A DNA stretch of 64,000 bases, taken from NCBI RefSeq assembly GCF_024753245.1, contig NZ_JANUGX010000006.1, positions 124,001 through 188,000 on the forward strand, read 5' to 3'. Origin of the DNA: Massilia norwichensis (lineage in GTDB: Bacteria > Pseudomonadota > Gammaproteobacteria > Burkholderiales > Burkholderiaceae_D). Positions 8,861 through 16,327 of the stretch are shown here, one piece after another. The stretch's first letter is position 1, and each line of letters opens with the position of its first letter. A program made the position numbers and the translations under genes. The notes beneath the pieces are model-generated. The model was not told the origin of the DNA. It ran no database searches and saw only the letters and a list, made by a program, of their open reading frames with translations.

Positions 8861-9769
8861 TTAGGCCTTCCGCTGCACGATCAGGTCCGCGAGTTCGCGC
8901 AGCCGCAGTGCTTGTTCTCCGAACGGCGCCAGCGCCTGATGCGCCTGCTGCCGCAGTTGTTCGGCCAGTGCCTTCGACGGCGCCAGCCCCAGGATCGATA
9001 CGTATGTCGGTTTGTTTGCCGCGGCGTCCTTGCCCGCGGTCTTGCCGAGGGTCGCGGAATCCGCGGTTGCGTCCAGCACGTCGTCGACCACCTGGAAAGC
9101 CAGGCCGATCGCGCGCGCATAGTCTTTCAATGCTTGCAGTTCCGGCGCCGAGAGCTCACGGCCTGCCAGCGCGCCCAGCAGCACCGACACGCGCAGCATG
9201 GCGCCGGTCTTCAGCTGGTGCATGCGTTCGAGTTCTTCCAGGCTCAGGCTGATGCCGACGCTGTCGAGGTCGATCGCCTGGCCGCCGCACATGCCCTTGG
9301 TCCCGGCCGCTTCGGCGAGCAGGCGCAGCATCTGCACCAGACGGGCCGGAGCGACCTCTTCGCTGCCGGCCAGGACCTCGAAGGCCTGGGCCTGCAGCGC
9401 ATCGCCGACCAGCAGCGCGGTCGCTTCGTCGTAGGCCACGTGCACGGTCGGCTTGCCGCGGCGCAGGGCGTCATCGTCCATGCAGGGCATGTCATCGTGC
9501 ACCAGCGAATAGACGTGGATCATCTCGACCGCGCAGGCGGCGCGCGCCACGGCGTCATCAAGAGCGCCGAACAGCTCGCCGGCGGCATAGGCCAGCAGCG
9601 GGCGCACGCGCTTGCCGCCGCCCAGCGTGGTGTAGCGCATCGCTTCGTGCAGCTTGGCCGGCACGCTGGCGGCGTCCGGCAGGAAGCGGCCGAGGGCATC
9701 CTCGGTGCGCGCCTGCACGCCCTCCATCCAGGTCCGGAAATCCGGCTGCGCGCTCATGCTCGCGCTCAT
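8861..9769 (-). CDS. ispA: Farnesyl diphosphate synthase (geranyltranstransferase)
   Basis: 302 residues; makes FPP from IPP and DMAPP/GPP in the cytoplasm. Both aspartate-rich prenyltransferase motifs are present: HDDMPCMDDDALRRGK (Asp92, Asp93, Asp98) and VVDDVLD (Asp229, Asp230, Asp233), with GGGKRVRP at 50-57. The ATG at 9769 overlaps the xseB stop as ATGA; a second Met at 9757 (residue 5) is an alternative start. It is co-transcribed with dxs, supplying precursor and product steps of the same pathway. Confidence 0.95.
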   Translation of the reverse strand: MSASMSAQPDFRTWMEGVQARTEDALGRFLPDAASVPAKLHEAMRYTTLGGGKRVRPLLAYAAGELFGALDDAVARAACAVEMIHVYSLVHDDMPCMDDDALRRGKPTVHVAYDEATALLVGDALQAQAFEVLAGSEEVAPARLVQMLRLLAEAAGTKGMCGGQAIDLDSVGISLSLEELERMHQLKTGAMLRVSVLLGALAGRELSAPELQALKDYARAIGLAFQVVDDVLDATADSATLGKTAGKDAAANKPTYVSILGLAPSKALAEQLRQQAHQALAPFGEQALRLRELADLIVQRKA

Positions 9770-10029
9770 TCGGCGTCCTCGCCGTCGGTGCTGAAGGGCT
9801 TGAGCATCTCGCCTTCAAGCACCTTGACCTGCGATTCGACCTTCTCGAGCTGGGCCGCGCAATAGCGCACCAGTTCGGAGCCGCGCGCATAGGCGGCAAC
9901 CGATGCTTCCAGTGGCAATTGCCCGCCTTCCATCTGGGTGACGAGCTGGGCCAGCTCGGCCATCGCCTGCTCGAAGGACTCGGGGGCGGCCGGTGCTACG
10001 GCGCTCTCCGCGCTTGTTTTATTTGGCAT
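9766..10029 (-). CDS. xseB: Exodeoxyribonuclease VII small subunit
   Basis: 87 residues. The conserved core of XseB is visible: ESFEQAMAELAQLVTQMEGG, LPLEAS and AYARGSELVRYC, and it ends with an acidic tail. XseB is a helical subunit that associates with XseA in the single-strand-specific nuclease. The ATG at 10029 is chosen because the family core begins soon after it; the frame stays open further upstream but that stretch is not family-like. It is first in the xseB-ispA-dxs operon, with a 4-bp overlap into ispA. Confidence 0.93.
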   Translation of the reverse strand: MPNKTSAESAVAPAAPESFEQAMAELAQLVTQMEGGQLPLEASVAAYARGSELVRYCAAQLEKVESQVKVLEGEMLKPFSTDGEDAE

Positions 10030-10458
10030 AATGACTTTGATCGGTTCAGAGGTCGTATTGTAAACAATCCTACCCCTGCATGACGCCGTGAGTGCTGTCG
10101 GCATCTTGTAAGAAAAGAGACACATTTTATCGCAAAGCGCCCGGCCACTCATGAAAACGATGCCTTGCAGGCAATTTTTAAGCGTCCATGCACCACAACC
10201 CCGTGCGGGACCGAGCCCGAGTCAGCCTTTACAGGCTATAATCTCCGGTTCTGTCTCCGAAATACCGTATTTTTTCTTTAACGAGTCGAGAAAAACCGTA
10301 GCGAGCGGAAGCAGTCGTGGCCGAGAAGCGCAGCCGTACTTGAGTACGGCGAGCATCGCAGGCCGCGAATGCGACGCGCAGTAGGTTTTTCGACGGCTCG
10401 AATACTGGTTCTCGGATTCTTTCTCTTCTTTGGCTGAAATCTGTAAAGGGGGGTTGGG
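10030..10458. other. Divergent intergenic region between xseB and the Rieske gene
   Basis: 429 bases without a supported gene. It holds the upstream regions of both divergent units, an approximately 100-bp imperfect palindromic repeat (10291-10390), and a TATAAT hexamer at 10237-10242 with no clear -35 partner. A purine-rich AAAGGGGGG ribosome site precedes the Rieske ATG. Short open frames here overlap the repeat and look accidental. Confidence 0.6.
10291..10390 (+). repeat. Dispersed ~100-bp palindromic repeat, copy A
   Basis: Begins AAAAACCGTAGCGAGCGGAA and ends GACGCGCAGTAGGTTTTT, with a central self-complementary GTACTTGAGTAC. An inverted second copy occurs at 48567-48667 with the same blocks (CCGTAGCGAGCGGAAG, TGGCCGAGAAGCGCAGC, GCGAGCATCGCAGGCCGC, GACGCGCAG). 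The ends are inverted, and inner blocks pair, so it can fold into a long hairpin. Confidence 0.8.
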
Positions 10459-11574
10459 ATGTCCGATCTGGCTACCCACGCCAAGCTGGCGCGCTCGTGC
10501 GCGCAGCTTCCGGTAAATGTCTACTTCGACCAAGCGCTGTTGCAGCGCGAAATGCAGCACCTGTTTCTGAAGGGCCCACGCTACGTCGGGCATGAATTGA
10601 TGGTGCCCGAACAGGGCGATTTTGCGACCCTGAAATCGGAGAACGAGGGTCGCATGCTGGTGCGCAATGCGCAGGGCATCGAACTCCTGTCCAACGTCTG
10701 CCGTCACCGCCAGGCGCTGATGTTCAATGGCCGCGGCAATGCCAAGAACATCGTCTGCCCGCTGCACCGCTGGACCTACGACCTGAAGGGCGAACTGATC
10801 GGCGCGCCGCATTTTGCCGACACGCCCTGCCTGAACCTCTCGAAGACGCCGCTGCAGAACTGGAACGGCCTGCTGTTCGAGCAGAACGGCTACAACGTGA
10901 TGGACAAGCTCAAGCAGCTGTCGGTGACCAAGGACCTCGATTTTTCGGGCTACATGTTCGACCACGTCGAAGTGCACGAGTGCGACTACAACTGGAAGAC
11001 CTTCATCGAGGTCTACCTGGAGGATTACCACGTCGAGCCCTTCCACCCGGGCCTGGGCAACTTCGTCAGCTGCGACGACCTGCGCTGGGAATTCGGCACC
11101 GACTACAGCGTCCAGACCGTCGGCGTGCACCGCGGCCTGCAGAAGTCGGGCTCGCCGGCTTATAAAAAATGGCAGGAACAGGTCCTGAAGTTCAACAATG
11201 GCCAGGCGCCGAAGTACGGCGCGATCTGGCTGACCCTGTATCCGAACATCATGGTCGAGTGGTACCCGAACGTGCTGGTGGTGTCGACCCTGTGGCCGAT
11301 GGGACCGCAGAAGACCCGCAACGTGGTCGAGTTCTACTACCCGGAAGAGTTCGTGCTGTTCGAGCGCGGCTTTGTCGAAGCCGAGCGCGCGGCCTACATG
11401 GAAACCTGCGTCGAGGACGACGAGATCGCCCTGCGCATGGATGCCGGCCGCAAGATCCTGCTCGACCGCGGCGTCAGCGAGGTAGGACCGTATCAGTCGC
11501 CGATGGAAGACGGCATGCAGCACTTCCATGAGTGGTACCGCAGCAGACTGGAAAACATCCCGCCGGGAATTTGA
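10459..11574 (+). CDS. Rieske non-heme iron oxygenase, alpha subunit
   Basis: 371 residues. The Rieske [2Fe-2S] site is complete: CRHR (Cys81, His83) and CPLHRW (Cys100, His103). The C-terminal catalytic domain has the mononuclear iron motif EDYHVEPFH (His191, His196). The family hydroxylates aromatic rings or demethylates small quaternary amines using electrons from a separate reductase, which is not encoded nearby. An AAGGGGGG ribosome site precedes the ATG. It overlaps the next gene by one base (TGATG), implying co-transcription with the EamA transporter. I recall a Rieske gene in the same position beside xseB-ispA-dxs in other Burkholderiales; the substrate is unknown to me. Confidence 0.9.
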   Translation: MSDLATHAKLARSCAQLPVNVYFDQALLQREMQHLFLKGPRYVGHELMVPEQGDFATLKSENEGRMLVRNAQGIELLSNVCRHRQALMFNGRGNAKNIVCPLHRWTYDLKGELIGAPHFADTPCLNLSKTPLQNWNGLLFEQNGYNVMDKLKQLSVTKDLDFSGYMFDHVEVHECDYNWKTFIEVYLEDYHVEPFHPGLGNFVSCDDLRWEFGTDYSVQTVGVHRGLQKSGSPAYKKWQEQVLKFNNGQAPKYGAIWLTLYPNIMVEWYPNVLVVSTLWPMGPQKTRNVVEFYYPEEFVLFERGFVEAERAAYMETCVEDDEIALRMDAGRKILLDRGVSEVGPYQSPMEDGMQHFHEWYRSRLENIPPGI

Positions 11575-12491
11575 TGCCTTCACTCTGGATGCTGTTCGCC
11601 AGCTTCGCGTTTGCCGCCATGGGCGCGGGCGTGAAGCTGGTCTCCCCGTTTTACTCCACTTCCGAAATCGTGATGTACAGGGGCCTGGTCGGCACCCTGC
11701 TGCTGTTCCTCACGATCCGCCTGCAGGGCGGCACCCTCAAGACCCTGTTCCCCCGCGAGCACCTGACGCGCAGCCTGGTCGGCGTGATCTCGCTGTGGAT
11801 GTGGTTCTACGCGATCGGCAAGCTGCCGCTGGCCACCGCCGTCACCCTCAACTACATGGCGCCGATCTGGCTCGCGACCTGGATGTTCTTCATCGGCTGG
11901 TGGCATGCGAAGGGCCAGACCGAATGGCCGCTGGTGCTGGCGATCGGCATGAGCTTCGTCGGCGTGACCCTGGTGCTGCGTCCGGCGGTCGAGACCAACC
12001 AGTGGCTGGGCGGCTTCATCGGCGTGCTGTCCTCGATCGTCTCGGCGATGGCCTATATGCAGGTGCGAAACCTGGGCCAGAAGGGCGAGCCCGAATACCG
12101 CGTGGTCTTCTATTTTTCGCTGACCACCACCGTGGCCGGCTTCTTCGGCACCCTGTTCGAAAATGGCGTCGCCGCGCCCTTCCACGCGCACAGCTGGCAC
12201 AGCGGCTTGCTGCTGCTGGCGATCGGCATCCCTGCCCTGCTGGCCCAGATGGCGATGACGCGCGCCTACCGCCTCGGCAAGGTGCTGGTGGTGGCCAACC
12301 TGCAGTACACCGGCATCATCTTCTCCAGCCTGTGGGGCATGCTGCTGTGGGGCGACGTGTTCGACTGGCACGTGTGGCTGGGGATGGGCGTGATCCTGGC
12401 CTCCGGCATCGCCGCGACGTTCTACAATACGAAGCGCACGGCGCGCGGCGCCGTCGTCAAGGATACCGACCCCATCGCCAGCGAACTATAA
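11574..12491 (+). CDS. EamA/DMT-family membrane transporter
   Basis: 305 residues with about ten hydrophobic helices arranged as two EamA repeats; residues such as LNYMAPIWLATW and VANLQYTGIIFSSLWG are typical of the two repeat ends. Drug/metabolite transporters of this kind export amino acids, purines or other small metabolites across the inner membrane; the substrate cannot be read from sequence. The start ATG overlaps the stop of the Rieske gene, and the sulfurtransferase gene follows after 13 bases, so all three probably share a transcript. Confidence 0.9.
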   Translation: MPSLWMLFASFAFAAMGAGVKLVSPFYSTSEIVMYRGLVGTLLLFLTIRLQGGTLKTLFPREHLTRSLVGVISLWMWFYAIGKLPLATAVTLNYMAPIWLATWMFFIGWWHAKGQTEWPLVLAIGMSFVGVTLVLRPAVETNQWLGGFIGVLSSIVSAMAYMQVRNLGQKGEPEYRVVFYFSLTTTVAGFFGTLFENGVAAPFHAHSWHSGLLLLAIGIPALLAQMAMTRAYRLGKVLVVANLQYTGIIFSSLWGMLLWGDVFDWHVWLGMGVILASGIAATFYNTKRTARGAVVKDTDPIASEL

Positions 12492-12504
12492 GGAGACCCG
12501 CTTC

Positions 12505-13374
12505 ATGAGCACGTCCAAGTACACGACCCTGATCGATGCCGCCAGCCTGGCCGCCCATGTCGATGACGCTGACTGGGTGATCGTCGACTGCCGCCACGAC
12601 CTGGTGAACCTGGCCGCCGGACGCGAAGCCTATGCCGCCGGCCACCTGCCGAACGCGCTGTTCGCCGACATGGAGCGCGAACTGTCGGGCGCCAAGCGCG
12701 ATGCGGACGGCGCCTTCCGCGGCCGCCATCCGCTGCCGGAAAAGGACGCCTTCATCGAGCTGCTGCGCAGCTGGGGCGTGAACGGGGACACGCAGCTCGT
12801 GGCCTACGACGCCCACGGCGGCATGTTCGCGGCGCGCCTGTGGTGGATGCTGCGCTGGGTCGGCCACGAAGCGGTGGCGGTGCTGGATGGCGGCGTGCCG
12901 GCCTGGCAGTCGGCCGGACTGCCGCTGTCGACGGCCGCCCCGGCCCCGCGCGCGCGCGGCACGATCGCGGCGCGCGCGCCGCTGGTCACGACAGTGGATG
13001 TGAACACGGTGCTGCAGAATGTGGCGCATGGCGGCCGCCAGGTGGTCGACGCGCGCGCGCCGGACCGCTTCCGCGGCGAGAACGAAACCATCGACCCGGT
13101 CGGCGGCCATATCCCCGGTGCGAAGAACCGCTTCTTCAAGGACAACCTGCAGGCGGATGGGCGCTTCAAGGCGCCGGATCAGCTGAAGACGGAACTGGGA
13201 ACGGTGGTGGGCGATCCGCAGAAGGCCATCATGCAGTGCGGTTCGGGCGTCACGGCCTGCCACAACCTGCTGGCGCTGGAAGTCGCGGGCTTGCCTGGCG
13301 CAGCCTTGTATCCGGGATCGTGGAGCGAGTGGAGCGCAGATGCTGCGCGGCCGGTTGCAACCGGCGACAAATAA
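12505..13374 (+). CDS. sseA: 3-mercaptopyruvate sulfurtransferase (double rhodanese)
   Basis: 289 residues with two rhodanese domains. The first is inactive-like (AYDAHGGMFAARLWWM), the second carries the catalytic loop CGSGVTA with Cys245; this six-residue loop is the mercaptopyruvate-type rather than the thiosulfate-type signature. It moves sulfur from 3-mercaptopyruvate to acceptors such as cyanide or thiols in the cytoplasm. AAGGAG lies nine bases before the ATG. It closes the Rieske-EamA-sseA group. Confidence 0.93.
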   Translation: MSTSKYTTLIDAASLAAHVDDADWVIVDCRHDLVNLAAGREAYAAGHLPNALFADMERELSGAKRDADGAFRGRHPLPEKDAFIELLRSWGVNGDTQLVAYDAHGGMFAARLWWMLRWVGHEAVAVLDGGVPAWQSAGLPLSTAAPAPRARGTIAARAPLVTTVDVNTVLQNVAHGGRQVVDARAPDRFRGENETIDPVGGHIPGAKNRFFKDNLQADGRFKAPDQLKTELGTVVGDPQKAIMQCGSGVTACHNLLALEVAGLPGAALYPGSWSEWSADAARPVATGDK

Positions 13375-13376
13375 TT

Positions 13377-13403
13377 CGTAGGGTGGGCACTCCCGTGCCC
13401 ACG
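13377..13403 (+). repeat. GTAGGGTGGGCAC palindromic repeat, single unit
   Basis: Unit CGTAGGGTGGGCACTCCCGTGCCCACG; the inner GTGGGCAC and GTGCCCAC arms are inverted. It begins two bases after the sseA stop and is one of six loci of this family in the window. Confidence 0.8.
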
Positions 13404-13411
13404 ACGCGCTA

Positions 13412-13555
13412 TCAGTGGCTCATATCGTAGGGCGCCGGCAAAAAGTCCGCCAGCGTAAATACAACCACCGACAGCACCAGGATACCCAGCACATAGCCGA
13501 ACCGCGAAGGTTTCTCGCGCAGTGCCACAACCACTTGATGGACCAGCCTTGCCAT
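13412..13555 (-). CDS. 47-residue single-pass membrane protein
   Basis: Read directly on the minus strand: ATG at 13555, TGA ending at 13412, 47 residues. Residues 1-19 are basic and amphipathic (MARLVHQVVVALREKPSRF), residues about 20-40 form one hydrophobic helix (GYVLGILVLSVVVFTLADFL), and the tail is short (PAPYDMSH). A strong purine-rich ribosome site GGGGGAAG lies directly upstream, and the in-side-positive layout is that of a real small membrane protein. I do not recognise the family. It lies alone between sseA and the ZIP transporter, all transcribed away from sseA. Confidence 0.6.
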   Translation of the reverse strand: MARLVHQVVVALREKPSRFGYVLGILVLSVVVFTLADFLPAPYDMSH

Positions 13556-13639
13556 TGCTTCCCCCACATAGGTAACGACTCAGCATAGGCCGGTTCGAAT
13601 TCCCATGTCAACATCAAGGTGCAATAAACCTCGGTGGCC

Positions 13640-14389
13640 TCAGTGTCCGTGTGTCAGGAACAGCACGATCACCACACCCAATCCGATCAAGAGCACCTGC
13701 GGGATCGATTCGCGCACCGTGGCACGGCGCTGCATCTGCGGCATCAGGTCGCTCACCGCGATGTAGATGAAGCCCGAGGACGCGAACACCAGCACATAGG
13801 GAATCAGGCCGCTGGCTTTATCCAGTGTGTAGTAGCCGAGCAGGCCGCCGACCACCGCGAGCAGGCTGCACAGCAGATTGAAGACATAGGCGCGCACGCG
13901 CGAGAAGCCGGCGTTCAGCAGCACGATGAAGTCGCCGATCTCCTGCGGGATCTCGTGGGCGATGATGGCGACGCCGGTCACGATGCCCAGCTGCGGATTG
14001 GCGAGGAAAGCAGCCGCGATCAGGATGCCGTCCGTGAAGTTATGCATGCCGTCGCCGATCAGGATCATCCACCCCGCCTTGCCCGCCTGCTGCGCGTCGT
14101 GGCCGTGGTGATGATGATGGCCGTCGTGCTCGTGATGGTGCGAATGGCGCAGCAGCGCCACCTTCTCCAGCAGGAAGAAGGCCAGCAGGCCGCCCAGCAG
14201 GGTCGCGAACAGGCCGCGCGGGTCGACACCCGACTCGAATGCCTCCGGCAGCGCGTGCAGCAGCGAGGTCGCGAGCATGATGCCGACCGACAGGCTGACC
14301 ATGCGTTCGACAACCTTCGACAGCAAAGTGAAGGAGAACACTGCGGCAGCCGTGATGCTGACGACGCCCGCCAGGCCGGTGGCGAGCAA
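13640..14389 (-). CDS. ZIP-family divalent metal transporter
   Basis: About 250 residues and eight membrane helices. Helix IV carries GDGMHNFTDGILIA and helix V IAHEIPQEIGDF, the metal-binding signature of ZIP transporters (His/Asn/Asp and HExPxE). The cytoplasmic loop near 80-97 is a histidine cluster (HSHHHEHDGHHHHHGHD) likely to bind Zn or a related metal. It imports divalent cations. The start is uncertain: TTG at 14389 is the first usual start codon in frame, but a good AAGAGG ribosome site stands seven bases ahead of an ATC codon at 14411-14413, eight codons upstream. Confidence 0.9.
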   Translation of the reverse strand: MLATGLAGVVSITAAAVFSFTLLSKVVERMVSLSVGIMLATSLLHALPEAFESGVDPRGLFATLLGGLLAFFLLEKVALLRHSHHHEHDGHHHHHGHDAQQAGKAGWMILIGDGMHNFTDGILIAAAFLANPQLGIVTGVAIIAHEIPQEIGDFIVLLNAGFSRVRAYVFNLLCSLLAVVGGLLGYYTLDKASGLIPYVLVFASSGFIYIAVSDLMPQMQRRATVRESIPQVLLIGLGVVIVLFLTHGH

Positions 14390-14496
14390 AATGGAGATGA
14401 GTACGGGGTCGATCGTGAAGCCTCTTATTCTTCTTGGTCCGCGCGTACGAAACGCAAGCCGGGCATTTTACCGTGCCCGGCCGTCGCACGTGCGAA

Positions 14497-15381
14497 TCAG
14501 GCGACACCGTGGATCTTGAACCAGCTTAGCGCGCGGGTCCAGCCGTCCTTCGCATCCTTCTCGTCGTAGCTCGGGCGGTAGTCGGCATAGAAGGCATGGC
14601 CGGCGTCCGGGTACACCACGAACTCGGACTTGCTCGATCCCTTGGCCAGCGCCGCCTTCATGTTCTCGACGGTGTCGAGCGGGATGCCGGTGTCCTTGGC
14701 GCCGTACAGGCCGAGCACCGGCACGCTCAGGGTGGGCGCGATGTCGACCGGGTGCTTGGGGGTGTTGGCGGTGGCATCGCCCTGCAGGCGGCCGTACCAG
14801 GCCACACCGGCTTTCACGTTCGGATTGTGGCTCGAATACATCCAGGTGATGCGGCCGCCCCAGCAGAAGCCGGTGATGCCGAGTCGATCGACGTTGCCGC
14901 CGTTTTTCGCGGCCCAGGCCACGCAGGCATCGAGGTCGCCCATCACCTGCGCGTCCGGGGTCTGCGAGATGATGTCCTTCATCAGGGTGGCGATGTCCGC
15001 GATCTTGCCCGCGTCGCCCTGGCGCACGAACAGTTCCGGCGCCAGCGCCAGGTAGCCCTGCTTGGCGAAGCGGCGCGCGACGTCGGCGATGTGCTCGTGC
15101 ACGCCGAAGATCTCGGAAATCACCAGGATCACCGGCAGGTTCGATTTGCCTTCGGGCTGGGCGCGGTAGACCGGCACGGTCTGGCCGTTGACGTTCAGGT
15201 TGACGGTGCCGGCGGTGAGACCGGCGGTATCGGTCTTGATCACGGACTGCGCCGCGACCGGCAGCGTGGCGGCGGCAAAGCTGGTGCCCAGTGCCACCTT
15301 CAGGAAGTCGCGGCGGTCGACGCCTTCCCCGAACGGGGAATCGGCTACCAGGCTGTCGCCGTCTTGTACGAGATCTTTCAT
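14497..15381 (-). CDS. Tat-exported dienelactone hydrolase-family protein
   Basis: 294 residues from the ATG at 15381, which has GGAGG eight bases upstream (a TTG six bases earlier is less likely). The N-terminus has a twin-arginine signal, DRRDFLKVALG (about 22-32), followed by a hydrophobic stretch ending PVAAQS, so the folded protein should be sent to the periplasm. The body is a dienelactone-hydrolase alpha/beta fold: EIFG (family active-site Glu), GFCWGG with the Cys nucleophile characteristic of this family, and GHAFYADYRPSYDE with the catalytic His. Natural substrate unknown; carboxymethylenebutenolidase-type hydrolysis is the family activity. Confidence 0.9.
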   Translation of the reverse strand: MKDLVQDGDSLVADSPFGEGVDRRDFLKVALGTSFAAATLPVAAQSVIKTDTAGLTAGTVNLNVNGQTVPVYRAQPEGKSNLPVILVISEIFGVHEHIADVARRFAKQGYLALAPELFVRQGDAGKIADIATLMKDIISQTPDAQVMGDLDACVAWAAKNGGNVDRLGITGFCWGGRITWMYSSHNPNVKAGVAWYGRLQGDATANTPKHPVDIAPTLSVPVLGLYGAKDTGIPLDTVENMKAALAKGSSKSEFVVYPDAGHAFYADYRPSYDEKDAKDGWTRALSWFKIHGVA

Positions 15382-15565
15382 GGGCAATCCTCCGGTCGGG
15401 TTAGCAAAGGATGGCTATCTTATCAGTCAGCAGCGCCGTTCGCTTGGCAGTCCAAAAGCCGTGCCGCAGTGCATGCATCGGGAATATTGACATTCAATAA
15501 ACACCCTATCTGCTTCATCCCTTACATTGCCACCTCCTCATTTACCTGGATTACCTGGAGAAGAC

Positions 15566-16285
15566 ATGAAGATGAAGCGCACGCTGATGTCCGCCATGCT
15601 CGCGGCCCTGCCCCTGGGCGCTGCGACGCCGGCCCTGGCGCAGCAGGCCGCAGGCGTCACGCTCAGCCAGCCGGTTTACCGACTGGTCGACCTGGCGCCG
15701 GACGACGGCATCGCGCCCTCGCTGGGCTGGAGCGGCAATGCGGCGCTGGCCTACGCCAGCGTCTACGATCAGGAAGGGAATGAGATCGCGAATTCCGCCG
15801 TCGACGGTTTTGGCGCGGCCGGATTCGACAACGCCTATGCCGCCGCGCGGGCAAATACGGACGGCAACTCGGCCAGCGTGCTGCTGGCGCTGTACAGCGG
15901 CTATGGTTACGCCAGCGCCAACCGCAGCTTCAACTTCACGCTGTCTCCGCATACCCAGGTCATCTTCAATGTCGATGCCGGCTTGTGGGCGAGCCCCGAA
16001 GCGCCCGGACAATCCGGGCTGACGGCGCTGGCGGAACTCTATGGCTCGCTGCACGGGGTCGGCAACGGCGACTGGACGTTCGCCACGCGCGCCCAGCTCG
16101 ATCAAGGCAGCCAGCAGGGCACGCTGTCGGTTTCGGCGATCTCCGGGGACGCCTGGATCGACGGTTATCTGGCCTTCAATGCCTATGCGGTCGCGGAATC
16201 GCATGCGCTGCCGGTGCCGGAGCCGGCGACGTCCCTGATGCTGCTGGCCGGGATCGGGTTGATCGGCCTTGTACGGCGGCGGTAG
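15566..16285 (+). CDS. PEP-CTERM sorted exoprotein
   Basis: 239 residues from the ATG at 15566 (GGAG upstream). A signal peptide ends at PALAQQ near residue 25. The middle is rich in small and aromatic residues with no enzyme motif. The C-terminus is a clear PEP-CTERM sorting signal: VPEPATS, a hydrophobic helix LMLLAGIGLIGLV and a basic end RRR. Such proteins are cleaved at the inner membrane by exosortase and released to the surface or matrix. Exosortase is not in the window. Specific function not recognised. Confidence 0.85.
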   Translation: MKMKRTLMSAMLAALPLGAATPALAQQAAGVTLSQPVYRLVDLAPDDGIAPSLGWSGNAALAYASVYDQEGNEIANSAVDGFGAAGFDNAYAAARANTDGNSASVLLALYSGYGYASANRSFNFTLSPHTQVIFNVDAGLWASPEAPGQSGLTALAELYGSLHGVGNGDWTFATRAQLDQGSQQGTLSVSAISGDAWIDGYLAFNAYAVAESHALPVPEPATSLMLLAGIGLIGLVRRR

Positions 16286-16311
16286 CGTGGGCACGGGGTG
16301 CCCACCCTACG
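16286..16311 (-). repeat. GTAGGGTGGGCAC palindromic repeat, single unit
   Basis: Starts on the base after the PEP-CTERM stop codon and reads CGTGGGCACGGGGTGCCCAC followed by CCTACG, the inverse orientation of the copy at 13377. It fills the gap between two convergent genes and may act as a transcription barrier. Confidence 0.8.
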
Positions 16312-16327
16312 CTTGGTGGCGCATTCT

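Noticed and set aside
10151..10384. 77-codon frame upstream of the Rieske gene
   Set aside because: It overlaps the palindromic repeat, has no ribosome site and shows no family features.
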